Assembly: GCA_009691525.1 (NCBI GenBank)
Contig: SICG01000007.1
Location: 1 to 48,243, forward strand
Direction: 5' to 3'
DNA length: 48,243 nucleotides
Origin: Candidatus Latescibacterota bacterium
Lineage (GTDB): Bacteria; Latescibacterota; UBA2968; UBA8231
A model generated the notes under the pieces. It had not been told where the DNA came from. It searched no databases and saw only the letters and a program-made list of their open reading frames with translations. Positions 27,160 through 34,995 of the stretch are shown here, piece by piece; positions within the stretch are counted from its first letter, which is position 1; each line of letters begins with the position of its first letter. The position numbers and the translations under genes were made by a program.

Positions 27160-29586
27160 ATGAACCAGGCGCCCTCCAGGTCTCTATGCCTGGCCCTAGC
27201 TCTGGTGTGCGGGTCGGTGATCGGTGCGGAGATCGTTTTGACCCGGCTCTTTTCTTTTTTGCTCTACTATCACTACACCTTTCTGATCCTCTCCGGGGCG
27301 ATCTGCGGCCTGGGCATCGGTGCGGTGTTGGGGGCGCGCCTTTCCAGCAGGAAAGCGCTCTGCGCGTTGGCCTTTGGCCAGGCGCTGGGGCTCTGGCTGG
27401 CCGTGACCTTTGCCGCCTGGTTGCCGCGCGCTGGGACCCTGTGGCTGCTGGGGGTGGCAGCCCTGCCCTTTGCCGTGGCCGGTGCTTTCCTTTCCCTGGT
27501 CTTCCGCACCCATGCCGGCCACAGCCAGCGGCTCTATTTCTACGACCTGAGCGGCGCGGCCCTGGCCACCCTGGTGATTATCCCCTGCGTGCAGTGGCTG
27601 GGCGGGGTGGATGCGCTGCTGGCCTGCGGGCTCTTGGCTGCCCTGGCAGGAGGGCTGGTGGCCCCGATGCGCCGCTGGGGGGCGCTGGGGGTGGGGCTCT
27701 TTTTTCTGGCCTTCCTGGCGCAGCGCGGCCTTGGGCTGGTGCAACTCGATCTGAAAGAGCTGGGGCAGGCAGCGGACAAGCCGATGTTCAAAGCGCTCAG
27801 TTCCCTGACCGAGCCGGGGAAGATAGTGCAGACCCGTTGGAGCGCCTATGCTCGCACGGACCTGGTGGACCGCACCGGTGATACCGGGTTGAACTTCTAC
27901 ACCGATGGTGGGGCCGGCTCCTATATGTTCCGCTTTGAGGGGGATTTCCGCCGGCTCTTCTTTTTGCGCCAGGAGACGGCCTTTTTCCCCTACTACTTTG
28001 CGCCCCGCGGTCGGGCCTTGATCCTGGGACCAGGAGGAGGGGCGGACGTGCTCTACGCGCTGATGACCGGCTGGGGGCAGGTCGAGGGGGTGGAGATCAA
28101 CGCCGAGGTCGTGGGTCTGGTGCGCCAGTACGGGACGTACAACGGCCACCTCTACGAGTTCAAAAACGTGGATATCCACGTGGAGGATGGCCGCCACTTT
28201 GTCGAGCGCACTGCGGGCCCCTACGAGCTGATCGCCCTGCCCTTGGTCTATTCCTCGGCGGCAGAGCTGGCTGGGTACGCCCTGCAGGAGAACTATCTGT
28301 TCACCCAGGAAGCCTACCGGCGTTACCTGGACTTGCTCACCCCCGGCGGCCGGCTGGCCCTGGTGGTACACGACCATACGCTGATGTTGAGAGCGATCAC
28401 CACCCTGGCCGTACTCTGGCAAGAGGAGGGGCGGGGGGCAGTGGAATTGCTCAGCCATCTGGTGGTGATCAACGGCACCCGCGCCGATCCCCATACCCAG
28501 GAGGCCTTTCGCCCGCTGCTTCTGGTGCAGAAAACGCCCTATACCCAGGAGCAGTTGGGGCAGCTGTTGGCCGTGGCCAAGGAGCTGGATCTCCAGCCCT
28601 TTTTCCTGCCCGGGTACCAGGAGAGAGAGGCCATTTCCTCGCTGCGATCTGCCGGGATAGGGGCGTTTATCGCTGCCCATACTAATGACCTGAGCCCGGT
28701 CACTGACGAGCGGCCTTATTTCTACGGGGTCACCACCGGATTGGATCGCAATCTCAAATACCTGTTGTGGGGCGCCTTCGCGGCAGTGCTGGTCCTGGTG
28801 GGTGCGCCGGCATGGCGCACGCCACGGGCTTTGGGGCTGAAATTCAGGCTCTTCGCCGCCTGCCTCGGAGCTGCGTACATGTTAGTGGAGATCTACCTGT
28901 TGCAGCGCTTCTCGCTCTTGCTGGGGCAGCCCCTCCTCACCCTGGCGGTCACCCTCTTCGCGCTGCTGCTGTCCAGCGCCGCCGGCAGCCTGGCAGGGAG
29001 CAGGATAAAGGCCCTAGGCACGGGTACCGGGCTCGGCCTGGCCGCGGCACTGACCGGGGTGGTTGCGCTCGGGCTGCTCTGGCTTCAGGGGGTGGTGTTG
29101 CCCATGGCGCTTCACCTGGAGACCGGGGGCAGGATCTTCGCGGGGCTGGCCCTGATCCTACCACTGGGTTTGCTGATGGGTCTGTGTTTCCCCGCGGGAT
29201 TGCGGCTGGCTGGCGCTGCCGCTCCTGGGCAGATCTCCTGGATGTGGGGGGTCAATGGCGTCAGTGCAGTGGCTGGCTCGGCCCTGGCCGTGGTAGTGGG
29301 CATGAAATGGGGCACGGAATGGGCGCTCTATTGCGGGGCTGCCGGGTATGTGCTGGCCGGCGCGGCGATGTGGGTAGGAGGGGATAAACTCTCGCTGCCT
29401 GCCCTAGTGGAGGAGTCGCTGTCGTGGAAGAAAGCAGCAGGCTTCCTCGGCGTCGCCGCCTTGTTGTGGTACGGGGTTTTTACTTTCATCGCTGAGGCGC
29501 CCGGGAGGGCGGTGCGGGCCGGCGAAGCGCGGTCCGCACCGCCCCCAGTTGTTCCAGAAATCTGGCCAGCGGCACTCCGGAAGTGA
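27160..29586 (+). CDS. Polytopic membrane protein with central spermidine-synthase-like (SAM-binding fold) domain
   Basis: N-terminal TMs (VIGAEIVLTRLFSFLLYYHYTFLILSGAICGLGIGAVLG), FAPRGRALILGPGGGADVLYALMTGWGQVEGVEINAEVVGLV, then C-terminal TM block. Confidence 0.85.
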   Translation: MNQAPSRSLCLALALVCGSVIGAEIVLTRLFSFLLYYHYTFLILSGAICGLGIGAVLGARLSSRKALCALAFGQALGLWLAVTFAAWLPRAGTLWLLGVAALPFAVAGAFLSLVFRTHAGHSQRLYFYDLSGAALATLVIIPCVQWLGGVDALLACGLLAALAGGLVAPMRRWGALGVGLFFLAFLAQRGLGLVQLDLKELGQAADKPMFKALSSLTEPGKIVQTRWSAYARTDLVDRTGDTGLNFYTDGGAGSYMFRFEGDFRRLFFLRQETAFFPYYFAPRGRALILGPGGGADVLYALMTGWGQVEGVEINAEVVGLVRQYGTYNGHLYEFKNVDIHVEDGRHFVERTAGPYELIALPLVYSSAAELAGYALQENYLFTQEAYRRYLDLLTPGGRLALVVHDHTLMLRAITTLAVLWQEEGRGAVELLSHLVVINGTRADPHTQEAFRPLLLVQKTPYTQEQLGQLLAVAKELDLQPFFLPGYQEREAISSLRSAGIGAFIAAHTNDLSPVTDERPYFYGVTTGLDRNLKYLLWGAFAAVLVLVGAPAWRTPRALGLKFRLFAACLGAAYMLVEIYLLQRFSLLLGQPLLTLAVTLFALLLSSAAGSLAGSRIKALGTGTGLGLAAALTGVVALGLLWLQGVVLPMALHLETGGRIFAGLALILPLGLLMGLCFPAGLRLAGAAAPGQISWMWGVNGVSAVAGSALAVVVGMKWGTEWALYCGAAGYVLAGAAMWVGGDKLSLPALVEESLSWKKAAGFLGVAALLWYGVFTFIAEAPGRAVRAGEARSAPPPVVPEIWPAALRK
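29507..29544 (+). other. Very stable hairpin at the end of the SpeE-like ORF, about 100 nt before selD
   Basis: GGGCGGTGCGGGCCGGC-GAA-GCGCGGTCCGCACCGCCC: 11 perfect GC-rich pairs, then G.T and 5 more pairs with one bulged G, GAA loop. Confidence 0.7.
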
Positions 29587-29642
29587 TTGCAGGTCCGCTC
29601 GGCTGGATGAGGATATTCACAAAACCCCCATAGAGGTCGCAG

Positions 29643-30707
29643 ATGAGCGTATTCGATAAAGTGCGTCTGACCCAGCTGGCCAAACGGGCCGGTTGTGCTG
29701 CCAAACAGCCCCCCGGCTATCTGCTGCCCCTGTTGAAAAGTCTGCCGGTCATCACCGATCCCAGGGTGCTGGTGGGCAGCGCCACCGCCGACGACGCGGC
29801 GGTGTACCAACTCAGCGACGAACTGGCGCTGGTGCTGACCACGGATTTCTTCACCCCCATCGTCGACAATCCCTACGACTTTGGGGCGGTGGCAGCGGCC
29901 AACGCGCTGAGCGATGTGTACGCCATGGGCGGCAAACCGCTCACCGCCCTGAGCATCGTCGGTTTCCCGGATGCGGCGCTGCCCCCCGAGGTGTTAGTGG
30001 AGATTCTCCGGGGTGCCACCGACAAGGCAGCTGAGGCGGGCATCGCCATTGTCGGCGGCCATACCATCAAATCCGAGGAACCGATCTTCGGCCTGGCGGT
30101 GGTCGGCACCATCCATCCCGAGCGGGTGTTGTCTAATGACCGGGCTCAGCCAGGCGATCTGCTCATCCTCACCAAACCGCTGGGCCTGGGCATCATCACC
30201 ACCGCCGCCAAAAACGGGGAGGACCGGCTGGGGGCCATCGCCGAGGCGCTGAAAATCATGACCACCCTCAACCGGGCTGCCGCCGAGGTTATTTGCCAGT
30301 TTGATACCCACGCCCTGACCGATGTCACGGGTTTCGGGCTCCTGGGGCATTTGCGCAATATGGTGGCGGCCAGCAAGGTGAGTGCCTCCATCTATTTTGA
30401 GCGAGTGCCAGTGCTGGACGCTGCCCGCGTTTATGTGAAGGAGGGCGGGGCCCCAGGGGGCACCTACGCCAACCACCGTTTCCTGGCCGACTGGGTCAGC
30501 TATGCCCCGGACCTGGATCAGGACGAAGAGCTGCTGCTCTGCGATGCCCAGACCTCGGGTGGGTTGCTGGCTGCGGTGTCGGCTGCTCAGGCTGAAGGAG
30601 CGGTGAAGGCCCTGCACGAGGCGGGGGTTGCCCACGCGGCGGTGATCGGCAGTATCAGCGACGATCCGCCGGGCCGGATCTCGGTGGTGCGCCGGGGAGA
30701 TCCCTAG
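29643..30707 (+). CDS. selD: Selenide, water dikinase
   Basis: LTQLAKRAGCAAKQPPGYL (catalytic Cys region), DDAAVYQLSDELALVLTTDFFTPIVDNPYDFGAVAAANALSDVYAMGGKPLTAL, TDVTGFGLLGHL, DAQTSGGLL. Confidence 0.96.
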   Translation: MSVFDKVRLTQLAKRAGCAAKQPPGYLLPLLKSLPVITDPRVLVGSATADDAAVYQLSDELALVLTTDFFTPIVDNPYDFGAVAAANALSDVYAMGGKPLTALSIVGFPDAALPPEVLVEILRGATDKAAEAGIAIVGGHTIKSEEPIFGLAVVGTIHPERVLSNDRAQPGDLLILTKPLGLGIITTAAKNGEDRLGAIAEALKIMTTLNRAAAEVICQFDTHALTDVTGFGLLGHLRNMVAASKVSASIYFERVPVLDAARVYVKEGGAPGGTYANHRFLADWVSYAPDLDQDEELLLCDAQTSGGLLAAVSAAQAEGAVKALHEAGVAHAAVIGSISDDPPGRISVVRRGDP

Positions 30708-30717
30708 GGATTCTGCC

Positions 30718-30743
30718 GTGTCGGGGAGCGACCTGCTCCGGCC
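30718..30743 (+). repeat. REP-like 26-nt repeat, copy 1
   Basis: GTGTCGGGGAGCGACCTGCTCCGGCC; 21/26 identical to the reverse complement of 41800-41825; contains GGAGC-GACCT-GCTCC. Confidence 0.55.
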
Positions 30744-30917
30744 TTCCCCCAGGCGCGTCCTTGCTCACTTCGCTGGATTGTGTTTTCCTGGGGCGAGGTC
30801 CGCGGGGTGCCCGCTGCAGGCGTCTCTGCAGTCCCGGATCCGCGACACCATATAGATGGTGTCGCGCCCATCTCATCCCCTCCGCCCCCGCCACGCCCCA
30901 TACGTCGGGGCGTGGCG
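30725..30917. other. Six-hairpin array between selD and PhyH2 (candidate structured RNA, composite palindromic element or bidirectional terminator)
   Basis: Stems read directly: 30725-30729/30735-30739; 30747-30753/30787-30793; 30802-30806/30810-30814; 30814-30819/30826-30831; 30841-30851/30856-30866; 30889-30899/30907-30917. No recognisable protein in any frame. Confidence 0.65.
30841..30866. repeat. Covarying hairpin repeat, copy 1 (CGCGACACCAT-ATAG-ATGGTGTCGCG)
   Basis: Perfect 11-bp stem, 4-nt loop; matches copy 2 except for two compensatory pairs. Confidence 0.85.
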
Positions 30918-31032
30918 TCCCCTCGCTCCTTAAACTACGCTTCCCTACCCCACAACCCGGCGATCCTGCCCCCGGCCTCTCCCCCAGAGACTTCCTCCGG
31001 GGCACTCCTTCGGCCCTGGCCGGTTTCCGGGG

Positions 31033-31887
31033 TCATCTCCCCGCCGCTGGCTGCGGCCACAGGGCGGGAGGCAACCCTTCCTGGGTGTGGGGAGCGCGGT
31101 TGAGGGCGTTCACGGGCCAGCACTGGCCGCCCTGGAAATGGTACTCTTTTTCCAGGCCGCAGAGCCAGGTGAAGAGTTCGGCAGCGGCGATGCCATCCAT
31201 GAACTGCTCGAAAGGCGGGCGGCCGGCGCTGAGGCGAATCCACGAAAAATCGAAGGTCGGGTCAGCCAGCCAGTCGCGGCAGGGCGGTGCGGTGCGGCAG
31301 TAGTTGTATTTGAGCAGATTGCGCACCCCGGACCCGGTACTCTTGCTGCGGCGGTGCCAGATCGAGTACACGGTGAGGAAGATGGACCCGGCTGGCGCTG
31401 CGGTACGCACGGCGTGGCGGATGTGGTCGTAATGGGTCATGTAGTTGGCTTTGCTGCGCACGAAATGAGAGCCGGGGACCACCTCGGTGGGCCCCATCTC
31501 CTCGGGGGTGTCGGTGGGATAGTAGAAGACCTGTAGGTAGTCGAGGCGGCGGTGGTACACAGAGCCGCCGTCGCGGTGCCAGTTCTGGGCCGGGGCCGGG
31601 CAAGTGTTGCGGTGGTTGGCCATCATGCCCGGCAGGCGGAAGTGGGCCCCCAGCAGGGAGCGCACGGCCCCGCCGGCCAGGGGGTTTTTCAACACTGCCT
31701 CGACGAACCAGTCCTCGGCCAGGATCTGGTCCGGCTGCGGGCCGTTGCAGTGCTCCAGGAATTCCACGGTGCGCCGGTTGATCACCTCGGGCACCACGCC
31801 CGGCAGAACCAGGTACCCGTCGCGGCAGAAGTCCAGCACCTGCTGGTCGTTCAGAGTGGGGGGACAGTCGTGGGTGGCCGGCAGCAT
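31033..31887 (-). CDS. Phytanoyl-CoA dioxygenase (PhyH) family protein, copy 2
   Basis: LDFCRDGYLVLPGVVPEVINRR; HRDGGS Fe-binding HxD motif; MGPTEVVPGSHF; IWHRRSKSTGSGVRNLLKYNY. Confidence 0.93.
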   Translation of the reverse strand: MLPATHDCPPTLNDQQVLDFCRDGYLVLPGVVPEVINRRTVEFLEHCNGPQPDQILAEDWFVEAVLKNPLAGGAVRSLLGAHFRLPGMMANHRNTCPAPAQNWHRDGGSVYHRRLDYLQVFYYPTDTPEEMGPTEVVPGSHFVRSKANYMTHYDHIRHAVRTAAPAGSIFLTVYSIWHRRSKSTGSGVRNLLKYNYCRTAPPCRDWLADPTFDFSWIRLSAGRPPFEQFMDGIAAAELFTWLCGLEKEYHFQGGQCWPVNALNRAPHTQEGLPPALWPQPAAGR

Positions 31888-31891
31888 GGCA

Positions 31892-31918
31892 TTACCTCTC
31901 TAGGATAAACTCACAGCC
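31892..31918 (-). pseudogene. Nine-codon C-terminal remnant (GCEFILER-stop) of a third copy of the small protein encoded by A and B
   Basis: GGC TGT GAG TTT ATC CTA GAG AGG TAA aligns with GCEFILEKWT-stop (B) and GCEFILEKWS-stop (A); same 4-nt gap from stop to downstream PhyH start as at the A/PhyH1 junction. Confidence 0.72.
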
Positions 31919-31919
31919 C

Positions 31920-31945
31920 CGCAACGCCATATAGATGGCGTTGCG
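31920..31945. repeat. Covarying hairpin repeat, copy 2 (CGCAACGCCAT-ATAG-ATGGCGTTGCG)
   Basis: Perfect 11-bp stem, same ATAG loop as copy 1; directly abuts the GCEFILER remnant. Confidence 0.85.
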
Positions 31946-31961
31946 CGCCAGCAGAATCCTC

Positions 31962-32324
31962 TCAGGTCCATTTTTCTAGGATAAATTCGCAGCCCATCCC
32001 CACGGTCTGGTCTTCCTGCAAGAGCAGGGCCAGCTCGGGGAATTTGATCACCCGCCAACCGTTGGCCATGGCCTCCAGCACGGTCTGGTACGGCCACTGG
32101 GCGGGGTCGGGCGGCAACTCCTGCATCTTGCCCTCGGCGACCAGGGAAATCCCGATTACCTGGGAGCCCACCCCAGTGTTGCTTACTTGGAGGTAGAGCA
32201 GTTGCTGGGGGGGGCGTTTGCCTGCCATCTCCAAGGCTTGCACGAGGTCGGCTTCGGCCAGTTCGCCCCGCTGGAGTTTTTCCAGGCAGGTCTGAAGGTG
32301 CAGTCGCAGCGTATCCATACTCAT
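31962..32324 (-). CDS. Small protein of unknown family (B), PhyH-associated
   Basis: MSMDTLRLHLQTCLEKLQRGELAEADLV...NTGVGSQVIGISLVAEGKMQELPPDPAQWPYQTVLEAMANGWRVIKFPELALLLQEDQTVGMGCEFILEKWT; ATG overlaps the PhyH1 stop (ATGA). Confidence 0.8.
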   Translation of the reverse strand: MSMDTLRLHLQTCLEKLQRGELAEADLVQALEMAGKRPPQQLLYLQVSNTGVGSQVIGISLVAEGKMQELPPDPAQWPYQTVLEAMANGWRVIKFPELALLLQEDQTVGMGCEFILEKWT

Positions 32325-33160
32325 CTGGTGGCCAGGGCCGGAGGAAAGCCGTAGGGCAGGTCGTTGCGCTGGGCCGGCAGGGGCCAGCTTTGGCCGCCGG
32401 TGACCTGGTAGTTGTGGTGCTGACCGGCCAGCCAGCAGAACATCTCGGCCGTCGAATAACACTCGTGGAACTGCTCACCAAAGCCGGCGGCCGGGCCGCT
32501 GAAATTGGCGCGGGCCAGATCGAAATCCGGCTCCCTGACCCAGTCGCGGGCCGGGGCCGCGGTGCGCCAGTAGCAGTACTTGAGCATGTTGCGGATACCG
32601 CTGCCAGGGGCGGCGGTGGCCCGGTGCCAGATCCGGTACGCGGTGATGAAGATGGAGCCGGCCGGGGCCGAAGTGGAGGCGCTGCCGCGGATGCGCCCGT
32701 AGTGGGCCATGGCCCGCTGGGTGTTGGGCACCAGGTGGGAGCCGGGCACCACCTCGGTGGGGCCCATCTCCAGGGGGGTTTCCTGGGGGTAGTAGAACAC
32801 CTGAAGGTCGTTCAACTGTGGACCCCAACGCGAGCCGCCGTCCACGTGCCAGCCGCCCGTCATTTGGTGGGGGCACTGGCGGCGGTGGTTGCTCATTAGC
32901 ACCGGCAGCCCAAACCCTGGACCCAGGAGCGAGCGCACCGCTCCGGCCGCTGCGGGGTTGCAGACGACCTGGTCCTGGAACCAGTCGAAGTCGAGGATCG
33001 GGGTAGGCTCGTAATGGGTGTTGGTGTCCAGGTACTCAAAGGCGCGGCGGTTGATTTCTTCGGGGACCACTCCGGCCAGCAGCAGATAACCCTGCCGGCA
33101 GAATTCGAGCACCTGGGTGTCGGTGAGGGTGGGGGGGCAGTCGCAGGTCCGGCGGGACAT
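32321..33160 (-). CDS. Phytanoyl-CoA dioxygenase (PhyH) family protein, copy 1
   Basis: LEFCRQGYLLLAGVVPEEINRR; HVDGGS; MGPTEVVPGSHLV; IWHRATAAPGSGIRNMLKYCYWRTAAPARDW. Confidence 0.93.
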   Translation of the reverse strand: MSRRTCDCPPTLTDTQVLEFCRQGYLLLAGVVPEEINRRAFEYLDTNTHYEPTPILDFDWFQDQVVCNPAAAGAVRSLLGPGFGLPVLMSNHRRQCPHQMTGGWHVDGGSRWGPQLNDLQVFYYPQETPLEMGPTEVVPGSHLVPNTQRAMAHYGRIRGSASTSAPAGSIFITAYRIWHRATAAPGSGIRNMLKYCYWRTAAPARDWVREPDFDLARANFSGPAAGFGEQFHECYSTAEMFCWLAGQHHNYQVTGGQSWPLPAQRNDLPYGFPPALATR

Positions 33161-33164
33161 GAGG

Positions 33165-33539
33165 TCAGCTCCATTTCTCTAGAATAAATTCACACCCGAG
33201 AGTTTGAGGGATGGCTTCGTGCATCAGCAGGGCCAGGTTGGGGAAGGAGACCACCCGCCAGCCGTCGGCAATGGCGGCCAGGGCTGACTGGTAGGGCCAG
33301 TCCTTGGGATCAGCTGGCGGCTCCATCATCTTTCCCCCCTCGAACTGACTCATGCCCAACACCTGGGAGCCGGGGTTGGTGTTGCGCAACTGGAGATAGA
33401 GCAGGCTCTGGAGCTGAGGCTGGGCGCTCACGATCAGGGTGCCCAGGTGCGCCAAGTCAGTTTCGCTCAGGCGCTGCTGGCGGAAGGCTTCGAGGCAGTG
33501 TTCGGCCTGCAGTTTGCAGACCTTCCAGGTGTCGCTCAT
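33165..33539 (-). CDS. Small protein of unknown family (A), PhyH-associated
   Basis: MSDTWKVCKLQAEHCLEAFRQQRLSETDLA...NTNPGSQVLGMSQFEGGKMMEPPADPKDWPYQSALAAIADGWRVVSFPNLALLMHEAIPQTLGCEFILEKWS; ATG overlaps the upstream stop (ATGA). Confidence 0.82.
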   Translation of the reverse strand: MSDTWKVCKLQAEHCLEAFRQQRLSETDLAHLGTLIVSAQPQLQSLLYLQLRNTNPGSQVLGMSQFEGGKMMEPPADPKDWPYQSALAAIADGWRVVSFPNLALLMHEAIPQTLGCEFILEKWS

Positions 33540-34987
33540 AGAAGAGACTCTCCGGTTTCCAGGGCGCTGATCTTGGCGGCCATCGCCTCGATGAGCAGTT
33601 CCAGACAGCCCGGCGCGAGGCTGGAGGGCTCTTCCTGGTACAGCCCTTTGCCATAGCTGTCTTGGGGCAGGAGGTAGGCCACCTGGAAATCGCTGGTGAG
33701 GGGTGAGAAGAGCAAGGTGTACTGGGGAAAACGCCGGCGCAGTTCGGTCTGGATCAGGCTGTAGGGCTCGCCCCCGCTGGTGGCCCAGATCGCATCCCCT
33801 AGCCGGTGGACCGTGAACTGAAAGGGATAGGTGGGACCCTTGGGCAGCCCTTCGAGGCGGGCCAGCCAGCGCCGGGCCCGCTCGGCCAGGGCGCTGCAGT
33901 TGCGCACTTCGAGGGCATCGCCCCGGGCTTCGGCCTCCCGCTGGCGGGCTGACCATTCCTGGAGTTCCTGCTGGAAACGCTCTGGGTTCAGGCCGGGTTT
34001 GAGGGGCAGGTCCACCGAATAAATCCCCCCCGCAAAACAGGTAGTCTGCGCCTGCCGCTCCGAGGTGAAGGGCACATGGGCCCAGGCCCCTAGGGTGGCC
34101 CCGGAGATCACTGGCCCCTGGTAGGTAAAATCCGTCGCCGGGGCCCCCATGCCTTCCAGCACCGCGAGGGCTGCGTGCCCCACCTGCCGGCCATTGCGGT
34201 CGGCCACCGCCGTATCGCCGACAAAACCGTCTCGCGGTCCCTGGTCGCCGCAAGCCCCCAGGGCAAAGGTGCAGGGGACACCCGTGGATTTCTCCACGGT
34301 TTCGCGCAAGGTGCCCGGATAGTCCGGGCTGATCAGTTGGTTCTCCCAGGCCAGGCTGGTGGGGTGGCAACTGTAGTTGACCATGGTGGCCAGGAGTTGC
34401 CCGGAGGGCGCACAGAAACGGGCCACCACCACGGTCTGGTCGGGCTCTCCCTGTGGGTTGAAACCGCAGACCGGGTGGCCGGCCTCCGCATCCCAGCAGT
34501 CCCGGTTGGCAGCCATGCCGCACTGGCCGGTGGCATAGGTGACCACCGCTTCCTGCATGGCGTAGAGCGCCTGGGCACCGGCTTCCTGGACCTTGAGGCG
34601 CAACAGGCGCAGATAGGGGACAATCAGTTCCCCGCCGGACAAGGCGATCCGGTTGGCGACAAAAAAACCAGAGGAGTGGGTATGGGAGTAGGTGATGATC
34701 ACCCGCTCCAGCAGCGCTCCAGTTACCTCGGCCAGGGCCTGGCGCAACTCCTCGTGCTGGCCTACGGCCAGACCGACCAGGTCCAGGTGGGCGCGGACCA
34801 GGAGCGGGCCACAATCCAGGGGTGCCAGGAGCAGCACATCGGCCCGCAGCGGACGGTGGACGCCGGCGGCCCGGTCGTGGCGGGCCGCCCCCCACATCCG
34901 GTGGTAGATGCCCACCGGCGGGGTGATGTCCGCAGAGCCCAGGCCGAAGCGCAAACGCGAAGTGGGAGTAGGGACGTGTAAGGCCAT
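33536..34987 (-). CDS. Neutral/alkaline non-lysosomal ceramidase-like protein
   Basis: FGLGSADITPPVGI, RVIITYSHTHSSGFF, MVNYSCHPTSLAWENQLISPDYPGTLRETVE, FALGACGDQGPRDGF. Confidence 0.82.
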   Translation of the reverse strand: MALHVPTPTSRLRFGLGSADITPPVGIYHRMWGAARHDRAAGVHRPLRADVLLLAPLDCGPLLVRAHLDLVGLAVGQHEELRQALAEVTGALLERVIITYSHTHSSGFFVANRIALSGGELIVPYLRLLRLKVQEAGAQALYAMQEAVVTYATGQCGMAANRDCWDAEAGHPVCGFNPQGEPDQTVVVARFCAPSGQLLATMVNYSCHPTSLAWENQLISPDYPGTLRETVEKSTGVPCTFALGACGDQGPRDGFVGDTAVADRNGRQVGHAALAVLEGMGAPATDFTYQGPVISGATLGAWAHVPFTSERQAQTTCFAGGIYSVDLPLKPGLNPERFQQELQEWSARQREAEARGDALEVRNCSALAERARRWLARLEGLPKGPTYPFQFTVHRLGDAIWATSGGEPYSLIQTELRRRFPQYTLLFSPLTSDFQVAYLLPQDSYGKGLYQEEPSSLAPGCLELLIEAMAAKISALETGESLL

Positions 34988-34995
34988 TTTAGCGC

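Noticed and set aside
27196-28680. 494-aa minus-strand ORF
   Set aside because: Antisense to the well-supported SpeE-like membrane protein; Gln/His/Gly-rich composition typical of a high-GC shadow ORF.
30761-31303. 180-aa plus-strand ORF over the hairpin array
   Set aside because: Pro/Arg/Ser-rich translation of palindromes running antisense into PhyH2; no SD and no recognisable family.
31900-32481. 193-aa minus-strand ORF reading through hairpin copy 2
   Set aside because: Out of frame with both small protein B and the remnant; low-complexity translation.
33165-34895. 576-aa minus-strand ORF as a single gene
   Set aside because: Only the last 124 aa (from MSDTWKVCK) are real; the rest is out of frame with the ceramidase-like gene.
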